NCBI RefSeq assembly: GCF_030815125.1
Contig: NZ_JAUSWH010000022.1
Location: 1-50,561 of the forward strand
Source of the DNA: Allorhizobium paknamense
Lineage (GTDB): Bacteria > Pseudomonadota > Alphaproteobacteria > Rhizobiales > Rhizobiaceae
DNA: 50,561 nucleotides
Direction of reading: 5' to 3'
In this document: piece after piece, positions 7,884 to 16,089 of the stretch
How positions within the stretch are numbered: position 1 is the first letter of the stretch
Layout: each line of letters starts with the position of its first letter
The notes under the pieces: model-generated
The model's input: the letters and a program-made list of their open reading frames with translations, nothing else
What the model was told of the DNA's origin: nothing
Databases searched by the model: none
Translations under genes and position numbers: made by a program

Positions 7884-9356
7884 ATGCTTGAGCTTCAGTC
7901 CGATCCCCGCCCTCAGCGTCTTGTCATCGGTGCTGCTGCTGGAAAGCTCGTAGGCGACATCCGCCGTCAGATCGACCGTGCGGTTGATCGCATAGGTCAG
8001 TCCGAAGCCTGCGGTGTAATAGGTGGAATCCTCGCTCGCGCCGCGATAATTGCGCCAGGTGGTGCCGCCGGAGAGCCTTGCCACGAGATTGTTGCGCAAT
8101 TCATGCGTTACCAGCGCCGTCAGCGCATAGGCGACATCGCCACTGACCCCCGCCGTGGTGGAGGGTTCGATGGAGGTTTTCAGCCCCAGATCGACATTGG
8201 TGCCGCGCCGGGGCGACCAGGAAACGGTGCCGTCGATCGTCATGGCGCCAAGATCGTCAAGGCGGCTGTCATCGAAGCTCGCCCGTTCATAGCCCAGCGC
8301 CAGCTCACCCTTCAGCTTTTCGCCCAGATCGGAGGCAATGCCAGCCTTTGCGCCGTAAAGATTGCCAGACCGCGCATAGCCTGCGCTGTCGCGGGCATCG
8401 TCATAGCGGGTCTTGCCCACCGACGCTTCGAGAAAGGGCGTCAGCGCCGGCGAGATCTCGTAGCCGATCCGGCTTGCCAGTGTTACGCTGTTGCGGTTGC
8501 GGTCGGAGTTGGACAGCCTGCTGCCATCCGATAGCGTTGCATCGGTATAGGTATAGCGGTCGAAGGTGATGCCGACGGAGCCACGCAGCTTGCCGGCGTC
8601 GCGCTCGATGAGCGCGCCAGTGGAAAACTGGTTGACGCCGGATTGCACGGTGGCATCGCGAATGGCGTTGGGATCGGTGGTGTTTTCACGGCTGAAGCCG
8701 TAGCCGGCGGTGAGCCGTGCGGCAAAATCATCGGCAAGATCGAGCCTCAGCGCCGCATCCACCCGTCCTGCAGGATCGTCGTCGCCATCGCCTGCAATCT
8801 TGCGCCGCCAGGAACCATCGCCGGTAATCTTCAACTCATGCCGCGACCAGTCCGAGGTCAGCGTGCCCTTCAGGCCGTTGTCCCAATAGGTGGTGTTCTT
8901 CCGGTCGCCCGCATTGTTTTCGCGCTCGATGCTGACGCCTTGGCTGACCTCCGGTTTCAGCACCATGCTGCCAATGCGGATGCCCAGGCCGTCATCGCCG
9001 GTGCGGGGCTGGCGGCGCTCGTCCAGCGGCGATTGCCGCAGGTTCTGCCGTCCGGCATCGAGCGAGTCATCGGTGATACGGCGAAAACTTGCCGCATCCA
9101 GCGCATCCTGAATCTCTCGCTTGGCGGCGGCAGAGGTCGCGGCATCCGATGCCGTTGATGGGGTGGCGGCTGTGGACTGCGCATCCGTGCCAGCGCTTGC
9201 CTCATCCGTCGTCACCGCGCCCCTCAACCCCAAAACGCCCGTGGCCTGCTGCGCCAGCGCCGAGACTGTGCCGAGCGTCACCACGCCCACGGCCGCCATC
9301 CAGGCGAGCCGGGGGCTGCGCTGTGAAGCTTTGGAGCGGGGTGCGGGTAAGGACAT
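7881..9356 (-). CDS. Outer-membrane beta-barrel protein (BBP2_2 / putative porin 2 type)
   Basis: 491 residues. A signal peptide occupies ~1-36 (hydrophobic AAVGVVTLGTVSALA, then Q). An Ala/Thr/Ser-rich segment follows, and from ~125 on there are alternating amphipathic strands separated by turns rich in Asp, Gly and Asn, which is the pattern of an outer-membrane barrel. The chain ends GIGLKLKH: the last residue is His instead of the usual terminal aromatic, and the stop codon lies in the end of a MITE-like element. The ligand is unknown. It is divergent from the kdsD homologue, with a 16-bp palindrome in the shared promoter region. Confidence 0.8.
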   Translation of the reverse strand: MSLPAPRSKASQRSPRLAWMAAVGVVTLGTVSALAQQATGVLGLRGAVTTDEASAGTDAQSTAATPSTASDAATSAAAKREIQDALDAASFRRITDDSLDAGRQNLRQSPLDERRQPRTGDDGLGIRIGSMVLKPEVSQGVSIERENNAGDRKNTTYWDNGLKGTLTSDWSRHELKITGDGSWRRKIAGDGDDDPAGRVDAALRLDLADDFAARLTAGYGFSRENTTDPNAIRDATVQSGVNQFSTGALIERDAGKLRGSVGITFDRYTYTDATLSDGSRLSNSDRNRNSVTLASRIGYEISPALTPFLEASVGKTRYDDARDSAGYARSGNLYGAKAGIASDLGEKLKGELALGYERASFDDSRLDDLGAMTIDGTVSWSPRRGTNVDLGLKTSIEPSTTAGVSGDVAYALTALVTHELRNNLVARLSGGTTWRNYRGASEDSTYYTAGFGLTYAINRTVDLTADVAYELSSSSTDDKTLRAGIGLKLKH

Positions 9357-9455
9357 GAAAACGAGGGTCTCTTATGCATCGGCCTGTGCGGTAAGTGGTA
9401 AATAAACTTGGTTAATTATTCGTTGTGTTTGCCGTTTCACACACCCGTCTCGCCC

Positions 9456-9471
9456 ATCTAATCGATTAGAT
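9456..9471. promoter_or_regulatory. Perfect 16-bp palindrome, candidate operator
   Basis: ATCTAATCGATTAGAT is a perfect palindrome, flanked by CCC and TGGG that extend the symmetry. It lies between the divergent outer-membrane barrel gene and kdsD, 101 bases before the kdsD start. The core TAATCGATTA recurs at 34853-34862, upstream of the DUF1036 gene, and TAATCGATTG lies upstream of galU. The binding protein is not known. Confidence 0.5.
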
Positions 9472-9556
9472 TGGGAAATGTTAAATTCCTCTTTTTTTAC
9501 AGTCTGTTGGCAAGGGTGAATGGACAGAAGGCCGCTTTCGCGATAGATGACCTTGC

Positions 9557-10552
9557 ATGAACAAGCTCGCTGTCAAACTTGTAGAAGCCAGTGCGGTTCA
9601 ATCCGCGCTTCGTGTGGTCTCCACGGAACAGAGCGGCCTTGCGGCGCTGGAGGAGGCTCTGGCGGGTCCGCTTGCCGGTCCGTTCTGCAATGCCATCAAG
9701 GTGATCGGCAGCAGTTCCGGTCGCGTCATCGTATCGGGCGTCGGCAAGAGCGGCCATATCGGCGGCAAGATCGCGGCGACCTTCGCCTCCACAGGCACGC
9801 CTGCTTTCTTCATCCATCCGGCAGAAGCCAATCACGGCGATCTCGGCATGATCGCCCGCGATGACGTGGTGATTGCAATGTCCTGGAGCGGCGAAAGCAC
9901 CGAGCTGCACGGCATTCTCTCGTTCACGCGGCGTTTTTCCATTCCGCTGATCGCCATTACCTCCGGCGAAACCTCGACGCTGGCCCGCGAGGCCGATATC
10001 GTTCTGCTGCTGCCCAAGGTGCAGGAAGCCTGCCCGCATGGCCTCGCCCCCACCACCTCCACCATGATGCAGATGGCGATCGGCGATGCGCTGGCGCTGG
10101 CGCTGCTGGAGGCGCGCGGCTTCGGTGCCAATGATTTCCGCGTCTTCCACCCCGGCGGCAAGCTGGGCGCCATGCTGACCCATGTCGGCGATATGATGCA
10201 TATCGGCGATGAAGTGCCGCTGGTGCCGGTCGGCACCTCCGTGCCGGAAGCCATCATCATGCTGTCGCAAAAGCGCTTCGGCTGCGTCGGCGTCACCGAC
10301 GAGGCTGGCCGTCTGGTCGGCATTATCACCGACGGCGATATTGCCCGTAATCTCACCCGCAATCTCGGCGAGCGTGCGGTGGAAGAGGTGATGACCCGCA
10401 ACCCGAAGACCGTCAAGACCGATACGCTGGCCACCAGCGCCATGGCGCTTTTGAACCAGTACAATATTTCAGCGCTCTTCGTGACGGATACCGACGGCAT
10501 GCCGAGCGGCATCGTGCACTTCCACGATCTGCTACGCGTCGGCGTCGCCTGA
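9557..10552 (+). CDS. kdsD: Arabinose-5-phosphate isomerase (KpsF/GutQ family)
   Basis: 331 residues, full family length. Residues ~40-175 are a SIS sugar-isomerase domain with VSGVGKSGHIGGKIAATFAS and SWSGES. Two CBS domains follow, the second with GIITDGDIAR and ending ...GIVHFHDLLRVGVA. It converts ribulose-5-phosphate to arabinose-5-phosphate, the first step to KDO for lipopolysaccharide. A frame at 9547 contributes no better start; ATG at 9557 fits the family N-terminus, although no strong ribosome site is visible. Confidence 0.92.
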   Translation: MNKLAVKLVEASAVQSALRVVSTEQSGLAALEEALAGPLAGPFCNAIKVIGSSSGRVIVSGVGKSGHIGGKIAATFASTGTPAFFIHPAEANHGDLGMIARDDVVIAMSWSGESTELHGILSFTRRFSIPLIAITSGETSTLAREADIVLLLPKVQEACPHGLAPTTSTMMQMAIGDALALALLEARGFGANDFRVFHPGGKLGAMLTHVGDMMHIGDEVPLVPVGTSVPEAIIMLSQKRFGCVGVTDEAGRLVGIITDGDIARNLTRNLGERAVEEVMTRNPKTVKTDTLATSAMALLNQYNISALFVTDTDGMPSGIVHFHDLLRVGVA

Positions 10553-10574
10553 GTTTTTAAGCGGTTTCTGTCGG

Positions 10575-10719
10575 TAGGATGTGTGGTTATTCAGTTTTGG
10601 GGGTGGCGAAAACGGTGATTTTCGAGAACCGGAACGGAGTGTACTTAAGTACATGAGTACCGGAAGCGCAGGAAATTGCCGTTTGCAGTCCGCCCAAAGC
10701 TGAATAACCACACATCCTA
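10575..10719. repeat. 145-bp palindromic element, family B, copy 2
   Basis: It has the same length and layout as 4773-4917, with ends TAGGATGTGTGG and CCACACATCCTA. The matching base changes in both arms keep the end pairing intact. It lies between convergent kdsD and the NfeD gene; the TA at 10718-10719 is part of the NfeD stop codon. Confidence 0.85.
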
Positions 10720-11175
10720 GGCGATATCTACCATCAGATCCCGCCCCCGTGCACTCATCACCATCACCTTGGTGCCGCCGTCGAGGTCAGGGCCTTGAAC
10801 AGGCCACCAGGTATCGTCCAGCTTGATCCGGCCCCGGCCGTCACGAATGGGCTCCTCCAGCGTGGCCGTGCGGCCCACGAGGCTGGCGGTGCGCTGGTTC
10901 AGCAAGGGTTCGTCGCTCTTGGCGGCCTCATTCTTCAAAAGCTTGCGGCCAAGCACGATGGAAAAAACCGAGAGCACGGCGAAGGTGAGGGCCTGCACCT
11001 GCCATGACCAGAAGAAATCCCCCCAGAGCGCCAGCGACAGCAGACCCGTGAGCATGGCGCCCAGGCCGAACCATATCAGGAACATGCCCGGCATGACGAG
11101 TTCGGCGGCCAGCAAGACAAGGCCGACAATCCACCAGCTCCACGGGCCCAGTTGATCCACGAGCCATTGCAGCAT
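10717..11175 (-). CDS. NfeD family membrane protein
   Basis: 152 residues from ATG at 11175, which follows AGGAG at 7 bases on the minus strand. A longer frame to 11274 would add an Arg/Pro-rich stretch antisense-like in character and is rejected. There are three to four membrane segments in residues ~8-85 (WWIVGLVLLAAELVM, FLIWFGLGAMLTG, VQALTFAVLSVFSIVLG) and a C-terminal soluble OB-fold (~95-152) ending GRDLMVDIA. NfeD proteins pair with SPFH/stomatin proteins in membrane microdomains; here the SPFH gene ends only 4 bases upstream, so the two are co-transcribed. Confidence 0.9.
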   Translation of the reverse strand: MLQWLVDQLGPWSWWIVGLVLLAAELVMPGMFLIWFGLGAMLTGLLSLALWGDFFWSWQVQALTFAVLSVFSIVLGRKLLKNEAAKSDEPLLNQRTASLVGRTATLEEPIRDGRGRIKLDDTWWPVQGPDLDGGTKVMVMSARGRDLMVDIA

Positions 11176-11179
11176 GGCG

Positions 11180-12178
11180 CTACTCCTGTGGCGGGGTGAG
11201 GGGATTGACGGCTGGCGTGCTGCGCGGCTGGGGCCGCGGCGCGGGCTGGCGGGCAGGTTGTGTGCCGTCCGCAAACACCTCGCGGGCGATGGCCCCGATC
11301 CCGCCGAGCGACCCGATCAGGGACGACGCTTCCATCGGCATCAGCACGATCTTTGCATTGCTGGCGGTGCCGATCGAGGCCATGGCTTCGGTATATTTCT
11401 GCGCCACGAAATAGTTGATGGCATTGACGTCACCGGCGGCGATGGCCTCGGAGACCAGCGTCGTGGCCTTGGCCTCGGCTTCCGCCAGGCGCTCGCGCGC
11501 TTCCGCCTCGCGATAGGCGGCCTCGCGCCGGCCTTCGGCTTGCAGGATGGCGGCCTGCTTTGCCCCTTCCGCCTTCAGGATCTGCGCATTGCGCATGCCC
11601 TCCGCTTCGAGCACCTGGGCGCGCTTTTCGCGTTCGGCCTTCATCTGCCGCGCCATGGCGTCCACCAGATCCTTTGGCGGCTGGATATCCTTGATTTCGA
11701 CGCGCGTGACCTTCACGCCCCAGGGGCCAACGGCCTCGTCCACCACCCGCAAAAGCTTGTCATTGATGGCGTCGCGATTGGAGAGAAGCTCATCCAGATC
11801 CATCGAGCCCATGACCGAGCGGATATTGGTCATGGTGAGATTGAGGATGGCATTTTGCAGATTGGCCACCTGATAGGCCGCCTGCGCGGCGTTCAGCACC
11901 TGGAAGAAAGCCACCGCATCGGCGGAAACGCTGGCATTGTCCTTGGTGATGACCTCCTGGGTCGGCACGTCCAGCACCTGCTCCATGACGTTCATCCTGG
12001 CGCCGATGGTTTCGATGAAGGGGGTGATGATGTTCAGCCCCGGCTCCAGCGTGCGGGTATAGCGGCCGAAGCGCTCCACCGTGTAGCGATAGCCCTGCGG
12101 CACGGTCTTGATGCCTGCAAACAGCACCAGCACCACGAATGCCACAAGCGCAATGACGACAATATCAAATCCGCTCAT
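11180..12178 (-). CDS. SPFH/band-7 (stomatin-like, QmcA type) membrane protein
   Basis: 332 residues from ATG at 12178, preceded by GGTGGGG; an ATG at 12199 would put seven residues before it. One N-terminal membrane helix (FDIVVIALVAFVVLVLFAG) is followed by the band-7 domain (VPQGYRYTVERFGRYTRTLEPGL...), then a long Ala/Glu/Arg coiled coil (~180-260) that drives oligomerisation. The C-terminus is Pro/Arg-rich. The family forms ring assemblies in the inner membrane and is linked to membrane protein quality control. It forms an operon with the NfeD gene. Confidence 0.92.
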   Translation of the reverse strand: MSGFDIVVIALVAFVVLVLFAGIKTVPQGYRYTVERFGRYTRTLEPGLNIITPFIETIGARMNVMEQVLDVPTQEVITKDNASVSADAVAFFQVLNAAQAAYQVANLQNAILNLTMTNIRSVMGSMDLDELLSNRDAINDKLLRVVDEAVGPWGVKVTRVEIKDIQPPKDLVDAMARQMKAEREKRAQVLEAEGMRNAQILKAEGAKQAAILQAEGRREAAYREAEARERLAEAEAKATTLVSEAIAAGDVNAINYFVAQKYTEAMASIGTASNAKIVLMPMEASSLIGSLGGIGAIAREVFADGTQPARQPAPRPQPRSTPAVNPLTPPQE

Positions 12179-12316
12179 CCAAACCCCACCTTCCCACAAT
12201 GTTAGGAAATGTAAGGCGTTGCGCCGGGTTTGACCAGTGCCGCATGCAGGGCTCTTTGTTGTTACGTGTTTGCGGAGGCAAAACCTGCTTTCCCTTTTGC
12301 TGGAAACGCTCTAAAA

Positions 12317-12366
12317 GACCGCCGGGTTTTCACCACCGGTCGCAGCCTACCCGGTCAAAACAAGGA
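12317..12366 (+). promoter_or_regulatory. Possible preQ1-type riboswitch leader of queC
   Basis: Just before queC, CCGGGT (12322-12327) can pair with ACCCGG (12349-12354), leaving an A-rich tail (TCAAAACAAGGACTAAAATC) that contains the ribosome site AAGGA. GACCG (12317-12321) can pair with either of two CGGTC copies (12337 or 12352), giving mutually exclusive folds. A hairpin followed by an A-rich tail over the ribosome site resembles the preQ1-I class, and the downstream genes make preQ1 precursors. The conserved loop bases could not be matched with certainty. Confidence 0.35.
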
Positions 12367-12374
12367 CTAAAATC

Positions 12375-13082
12375 ATGAAAACGCTTGTCGTCTGCTCTGG
12401 CGGACTGGATTCCGTTTCGCTTGCGCACAAGATCGCGGCGGAACAGCAACTGATCGGCCTTCTCTCCTTCGATTATGGCCAGCGCCATAAAAAGGAAGTG
12501 GAGTTTGCCGCGCTGGCCGCAAAACGTCTCGGTGTGCCGCATCAGGTGATCGACATCACCGCTATCGGCAAAAGCCTGACAGGTTCGGCGCTGACCGATG
12601 ATCTCGATGTGCCGGATGGGCATTACGCCGAAGAAACCATGAAGATCACCGTGGTGCCGAACCGCAATGCCATCATGCTGGCCATTGCCTTTGGCGTGGC
12701 GGCGGCGAAAAAGGCCGATGCGGTGGCGGTGGCCGTGCATGGTGGCGATCACTTCATCTACCCCGATTGCCGCCCCGGCTTTATCGATGCCTTCCAGGTG
12801 ATGCAGAACCATGCGCTGGAAGGCTACGCGGATGTGAAACTGCTGGCGCCCTTCGTAACGGTGCCGAAATCCGAGATCGTCCGGCAGGGTGCGAAATACC
12901 ATACGCCCTTTGCCGAAACATGGTCCTGCTACAAGGGCGGGGAAAAGCATTGCGGCCGCTGCGGCACCTGCGTGGAACGGCGCGAAGCCTTTCATCTTGC
13001 CGGTGTTACGGACCCCACCCTCTATGAAGACCCGGACTTCTGGGTGGCCGCCACGCAAGGCTTCAAGGCCGAGGAGGTGTGA
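12375..13082 (+). CDS. queC: 7-cyano-7-deazaguanine (preQ0) synthase
   Basis: 235 residues, full length. The PP-loop SGGLDS is at ~8-13, followed by the FDYGQRHKKE motif, and the C-terminal zinc cluster is CYKGGEKHCGRCGTC. It converts 7-carboxy-7-deazaguanine, ammonia and ATP to preQ0. It is the first gene of queC-queD-queE; the stop overlaps the ribosome site region of queD. The start is ATG 12375 after AAGGA. Confidence 0.96.
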   Translation: MKTLVVCSGGLDSVSLAHKIAAEQQLIGLLSFDYGQRHKKEVEFAALAAKRLGVPHQVIDITAIGKSLTGSALTDDLDVPDGHYAEETMKITVVPNRNAIMLAIAFGVAAAKKADAVAVAVHGGDHFIYPDCRPGFIDAFQVMQNHALEGYADVKLLAPFVTVPKSEIVRQGAKYHTPFAETWSCYKGGEKHCGRCGTCVERREAFHLAGVTDPTLYEDPDFWVAATQGFKAEEV

Positions 13083-13084
13083 GC

Positions 13085-13441
13085 ATGTATTGCATCTCCA
13101 AGGAATTTCACTTCTCTGCCTCGCATCAGTTGAAGGGTCTGCCCGCCGATCACCAATGCGCCCGCCTGCACGGGCATAATTATGTGGTGGTGGTGGAGCT
13201 TTCCGGTGAAGAGTTGAACGAACACGGCTTCCTGCGCGATTATCACGAGTTGAAAGCGCTGAAGACCTATATCGACGACCATTTCGATCACCGGCACCTG
13301 AATGATGTGCTGGGCCACGACAAGACCACGGCGGAATGTCTGGCAAAGCATTTCTACGACTGGTGCAAGCAGCGCTTCCCGGAAACCTCTGCCATCCGCG
13401 TCAGCGAAACGCAGAAGACCTGGGCGGAATACCGGCCATGA
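13085..13441 (+). CDS. queD: 6-carboxytetrahydropterin synthase
   Basis: 118 residues from ATG 13085, which sits 7 bases after GAGGAGG; the GTG at 13079 is too close to that site. Zinc-binding histidines are in FSASHQL and LHGHNY; the catalytic Cys is in HQCARLHG; DHRHLND is the second family motif. It makes 6-carboxy-tetrahydropterin from dihydroneopterin triphosphate in the deazaguanine pathway. It begins 2 bases after queC and overlaps queE by 4 bases (ATGA). Confidence 0.96.
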   Translation: MYCISKEFHFSASHQLKGLPADHQCARLHGHNYVVVVELSGEELNEHGFLRDYHELKALKTYIDDHFDHRHLNDVLGHDKTTAECLAKHFYDWCKQRFPETSAIRVSETQKTWAEYRP

Positions 13442-14166
13442 CGGAGACGACCATCCGGGTCTCGGAAATCTTCGGACCCACCATTCAAGGCGAGGGCGTG
13501 CTGATCGGCCAGCCCACCGTTTTCGTGCGCACCGGCGGCTGCGATTATCGCTGCTCCTGGTGCGACAGCCTGCATGCCGTGGAAAGCCGCTTTCGCGAAG
13601 ACTGGCAGCCTCTGAGCGTCGAGGCAATCTGGGCCGAGGTGGAAACGCTTTCGAACGGCAAGCCGCTGATGGTTTCGCTCTCCGGCGGCAATCCGGCGAT
13701 CCAGCCGCTCGGGCCATTGATTGCGCATGGCCATGCGCGCGGCTACCGTTTCGCACTGGAAACGCAAGGTTCGGTGCCGAAGGACTGGTTTGCCGATCTC
13801 GACGTGCTGGTGCTTTCCCCCAAGCCACCCTCCAGCGGCATGGAAACCGATTGGCAAAAGCTGGAAGACTGTCTTTCCATGGCTGACGGCAAGCCGCAAA
13901 CCGTGCTGAAATTCATCGTCTTCGATGACGCCGACTATGCCTACGCCAAATCCGCAGCGGCCCGCTTTCCAGCACTCCCCGTCACTCTCCAGCCCGGCAA
14001 CCACACCCCGCCACCGCCGGAGGAAGAGGATGCCGTGATCGACCTGGATGGCATCATGGCCCGCATGCACTGGCTGGTGGACAAGGTGATGGAAGACGGC
14101 TGGTTCACCGCCCGGGTGCTGCCGCAACTGCATGTGTTGCTCTGGGGAAACCGGCGCGGGGTGTGA
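13438..14166 (+). CDS. queE: 7-carboxy-7-deazaguanine synthase (radical SAM)
   Basis: 242 residues from ATG 13438, overlapping the queD stop. The radical-SAM cluster motif is CDYRCSWC (CX3CX2C), preceded by EIFGPTIQGEGVLIGQPTVFVRTGGC, the usual QueE N-terminus. SGGNPAIQPL is the SAM-binding glycine motif (GGNP in place of the commoner GGEP). It rearranges carboxytetrahydropterin to CDG. A frame that opens at 13336 overlaps queD and is not the real start. It is the last gene of the operon. Confidence 0.95.
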   Translation: MTETTIRVSEIFGPTIQGEGVLIGQPTVFVRTGGCDYRCSWCDSLHAVESRFREDWQPLSVEAIWAEVETLSNGKPLMVSLSGGNPAIQPLGPLIAHGHARGYRFALETQGSVPKDWFADLDVLVLSPKPPSSGMETDWQKLEDCLSMADGKPQTVLKFIVFDDADYAYAKSAAARFPALPVTLQPGNHTPPPPEEEDAVIDLDGIMARMHWLVDKVMEDGWFTARVLPQLHVLLWGNRRGV

Positions 14167-14227
14167 GGAGCGGCTGTCTTGTGACAGCATCGGGCCGAAA
14201 AGTTGGAACCCGTTTTCGGTTCGATCT

Positions 14228-14653
14228 CTACCGCTTTGATGCCGGTATGCGCCCTCTCATCATCGCGTCCTGCAATCGGGCCTTGATCTCCTCAAACAGG
14301 TCGGCCGGGATCATGCCGTAATCATAACGATCAGGGTTTGATGGCAGCGGGCGAAGGTGAATGCCCGGCCAGACAAACCGGTTAACCTCGCTGACGCGGA
14401 TCCAGTTCGTTTCACCATCCAGCCCAAGCTGCACGGAGAGTTCAGGGGCTAGCTCAATCGACGAGCTGTCCTCTCCAAGCTCCGGTGGAGAATGGGTGAT
14501 TGGAACGACGATGGTATCGCCGGAGCGGGAATGATGCACGACGATGGCGCAGGGCCGGTCCTTGCTGCCTGTGGAGAGCCCCTGTTCCTTTTCTGCGTGC
14601 CAAAGGTAATTATAGCGAATGATCAGGCCGGGGACGGGGGCAGGATAAGTCAC
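14228..14653 (-). CDS. MazF/PemK-like toxin of a type II toxin-antitoxin module
   Basis: 141 residues. The core is PGLIIRYNYLW...KDRPCAIVVHH...DTIVVPITHSPP followed by WIRVSEVNRFVWPG, which matches the order of strands in the MazF/PemK-like family (RPCAIV, VVPITS, NRF). Such proteins are usually mRNA endoribonucleases. It overlaps the upstream antitoxin gene by 4 bases (ATGA), which couples translation. The target sequence cannot be predicted. The match is to the broad family; it may belong to a divergent subgroup. Confidence 0.7.
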   Translation of the reverse strand: MTYPAPVPGLIIRYNYLWHAEKEQGLSTGSKDRPCAIVVHHSRSGDTIVVPITHSPPELGEDSSSIELAPELSVQLGLDGETNWIRVSEVNRFVWPGIHLRPLPSNPDRYDYGMIPADLFEEIKARLQDAMMRGRIPASKR

Positions 14654-14904
14654 TCGGCGGCTTTGCCGTATTCCGCACGCATGATCAACGCCATGGTGTC
14701 ATCATCCATGTCGGCGGTCTTGATGACCTCGCGCTCGCGTTTTTTCATATCGAGATAGTGCTGGTGCTCTGTCGCGGACAGAAAAGCGCCAATGGTTCGG
14801 TTATGAGCCGTCACCTCAATGACCCCTGCCGTCTGGACCTGCTCCCGGAATCTGGTGAATTTCCGGGCGAATTCCGTTGCGGACACTTTGACGGATTGGG
14901 CCAT
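14650..14904 (-). CDS. Phd/YefM-like antitoxin
   Basis: 84 residues. The N-terminus (SVKVSATEFARKFTRFREQVQTAGVIEVTAHNRTIGAFLSA) has the Phd/YefM beta-alpha fold that binds DNA as a dimer; the C-terminal half is charged and helical, as expected for the toxin-neutralising tail. The ATG at 14904 follows AAGGAGC. A perfect inverted repeat just upstream (14919-14944) is a likely autoregulatory operator. Downstream of hemH, on the same strand. Confidence 0.75.
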   Translation of the reverse strand: MAQSVKVSATEFARKFTRFREQVQTAGVIEVTAHNRTIGAFLSATEHQHYLDMKKREREVIKTADMDDDTMALIMRAEYGKAAE

Positions 14905-14918
14905 GACTATGCTCCTTT

Positions 14919-14944
14919 ATGTGTAAAATACATATTTTACACAT
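14919..14944. promoter_or_regulatory. Operator palindrome of the toxin-antitoxin module
   Basis: ATGTGTAAAAT and ATTTTACACAT are perfect 11-bp inverted arms separated by ACAT. The site is 15 bases upstream of the antitoxin start and overlaps the expected promoter region, the classic place for antitoxin-mediated repression. Confidence 0.7.
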
Positions 14945-14980
14945 TTCATCAAGGGTAAGGTAACAGGGCTTACAACCTTC

Positions 14981-16015
14981 TCACACCCAGCCCTGCAATT
15001 CCCGCCGCACCACGCTTTCCAGCACGCGCATGCCATCGTCACTGTCGTTGAGGCAGGGGATGTGGGTGAATTTTTCGCCGCCATTGTGCAGGAAGTCTTC
15101 GCCCGCTTCACCGGCGATTTCCTCCAGCGTTTCCAGGCAGTCGGAGACGAAGCCGGGGTTGAGGATGGCGATGCGTTTCACGCCGTCCTTGGCCAGTTTT
15201 TCCACGGTCTTGTCGGTATAGGGTTGCAGCCATTCCTCCGGTCCGAAGCGGGACTGGAAGGTGACCATCAGCTTTTCCTTGGACCAGCCGAGACGGTCGC
15301 GCAGGAGCCGCGTCGTCTTGTAGCACTGACAGTGATAGGGGTCGCCCTTCATGAAATAGGACTTCGGAATACCGTGATAGGAGGTGATCACCAGTTCCGG
15401 TTCCCAATCCAGCGTCTTCAGATGGCTCTCGATCGAGTTGGCCAGCGCGTCGATATAGACAGGATCGTCGGAATATTGCGGTACGGTGCGCAGCGCGGGC
15501 TGCCAGCGCATCTTGAGGAGCGCCTTGAAGGCCTCGTCATTCACCGTGGCGGTGGTGGCAGCGGCATATTGCGGATAGAGCGGGAAGAGCAGGATTTTTT
15601 CGCAGCCCCGCTGCTGCAACTCATTCATCTTGGATTTAATCGAAGGCTGGCCGTAGCGCATGGCCCAATCGACGATCACATTCGGCATGTCCTTGAAGGA
15701 AGCCGCCATTTTCTCGGCCTGGCTGCGCGTATAAGTGCGCAGATAGCTCTCGTCCAGATCCTTGTTCCAGATGGATTCATAGGCCTTTCCCACCTTTTGC
15801 GGGCGCTTGTTCAGCACGATGCCGTAGAGGATCGGATACCAGAGCAGCCGCGACCATTCGATCACGCGGCGGTCGGTCAGGAATTCTGCCAGATAGCGGC
15901 GCATGGATGTGTAATCCGTGCCGTCCGGTGTGCCGAGATTGACCAGCAGCACGCCCACCTTTCCAAAATTCACCTTGGGATGGTCGGCGGGGAGATGGCT
16001 CATGTCTACGCTCAT
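14981..16015 (-). CDS. hemH: Ferrochelatase
   Basis: 344 residues, normal length. Motifs include VGVLLVNLGTPDGTDYTSMR at the N-terminus, LFPLYPQYAAATTA, the metal-site motif SYHGIPKSY, GDPYHCQC, and FQSRFGPEEWLQPYTD. It inserts Fe2+ into protoporphyrin IX at the inner membrane, the last step of haem synthesis. The start MSVDMSHLPADH is at 16015; an ATG four codons in is an alternative. It stands alone between the nucleotidase terminator and the toxin-antitoxin module. Confidence 0.96.
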   Translation of the reverse strand: MSVDMSHLPADHPKVNFGKVGVLLVNLGTPDGTDYTSMRRYLAEFLTDRRVIEWSRLLWYPILYGIVLNKRPQKVGKAYESIWNKDLDESYLRTYTRSQAEKMAASFKDMPNVIVDWAMRYGQPSIKSKMNELQQRGCEKILLFPLYPQYAAATTATVNDEAFKALLKMRWQPALRTVPQYSDDPVYIDALANSIESHLKTLDWEPELVITSYHGIPKSYFMKGDPYHCQCYKTTRLLRDRLGWSKEKLMVTFQSRFGPEEWLQPYTDKTVEKLAKDGVKRIAILNPGFVSDCLETLEEIAGEAGEDFLHNGGEKFTHIPCLNDSDDGMRVLESVVRRELQGWV

Positions 16016-16089
16016 ATCTGGATTATCCTGCTCAGGAATTTCTGTTCCAACTACGCTTTTGCCGCGTCAAAGGATCACTGTACATAAAG

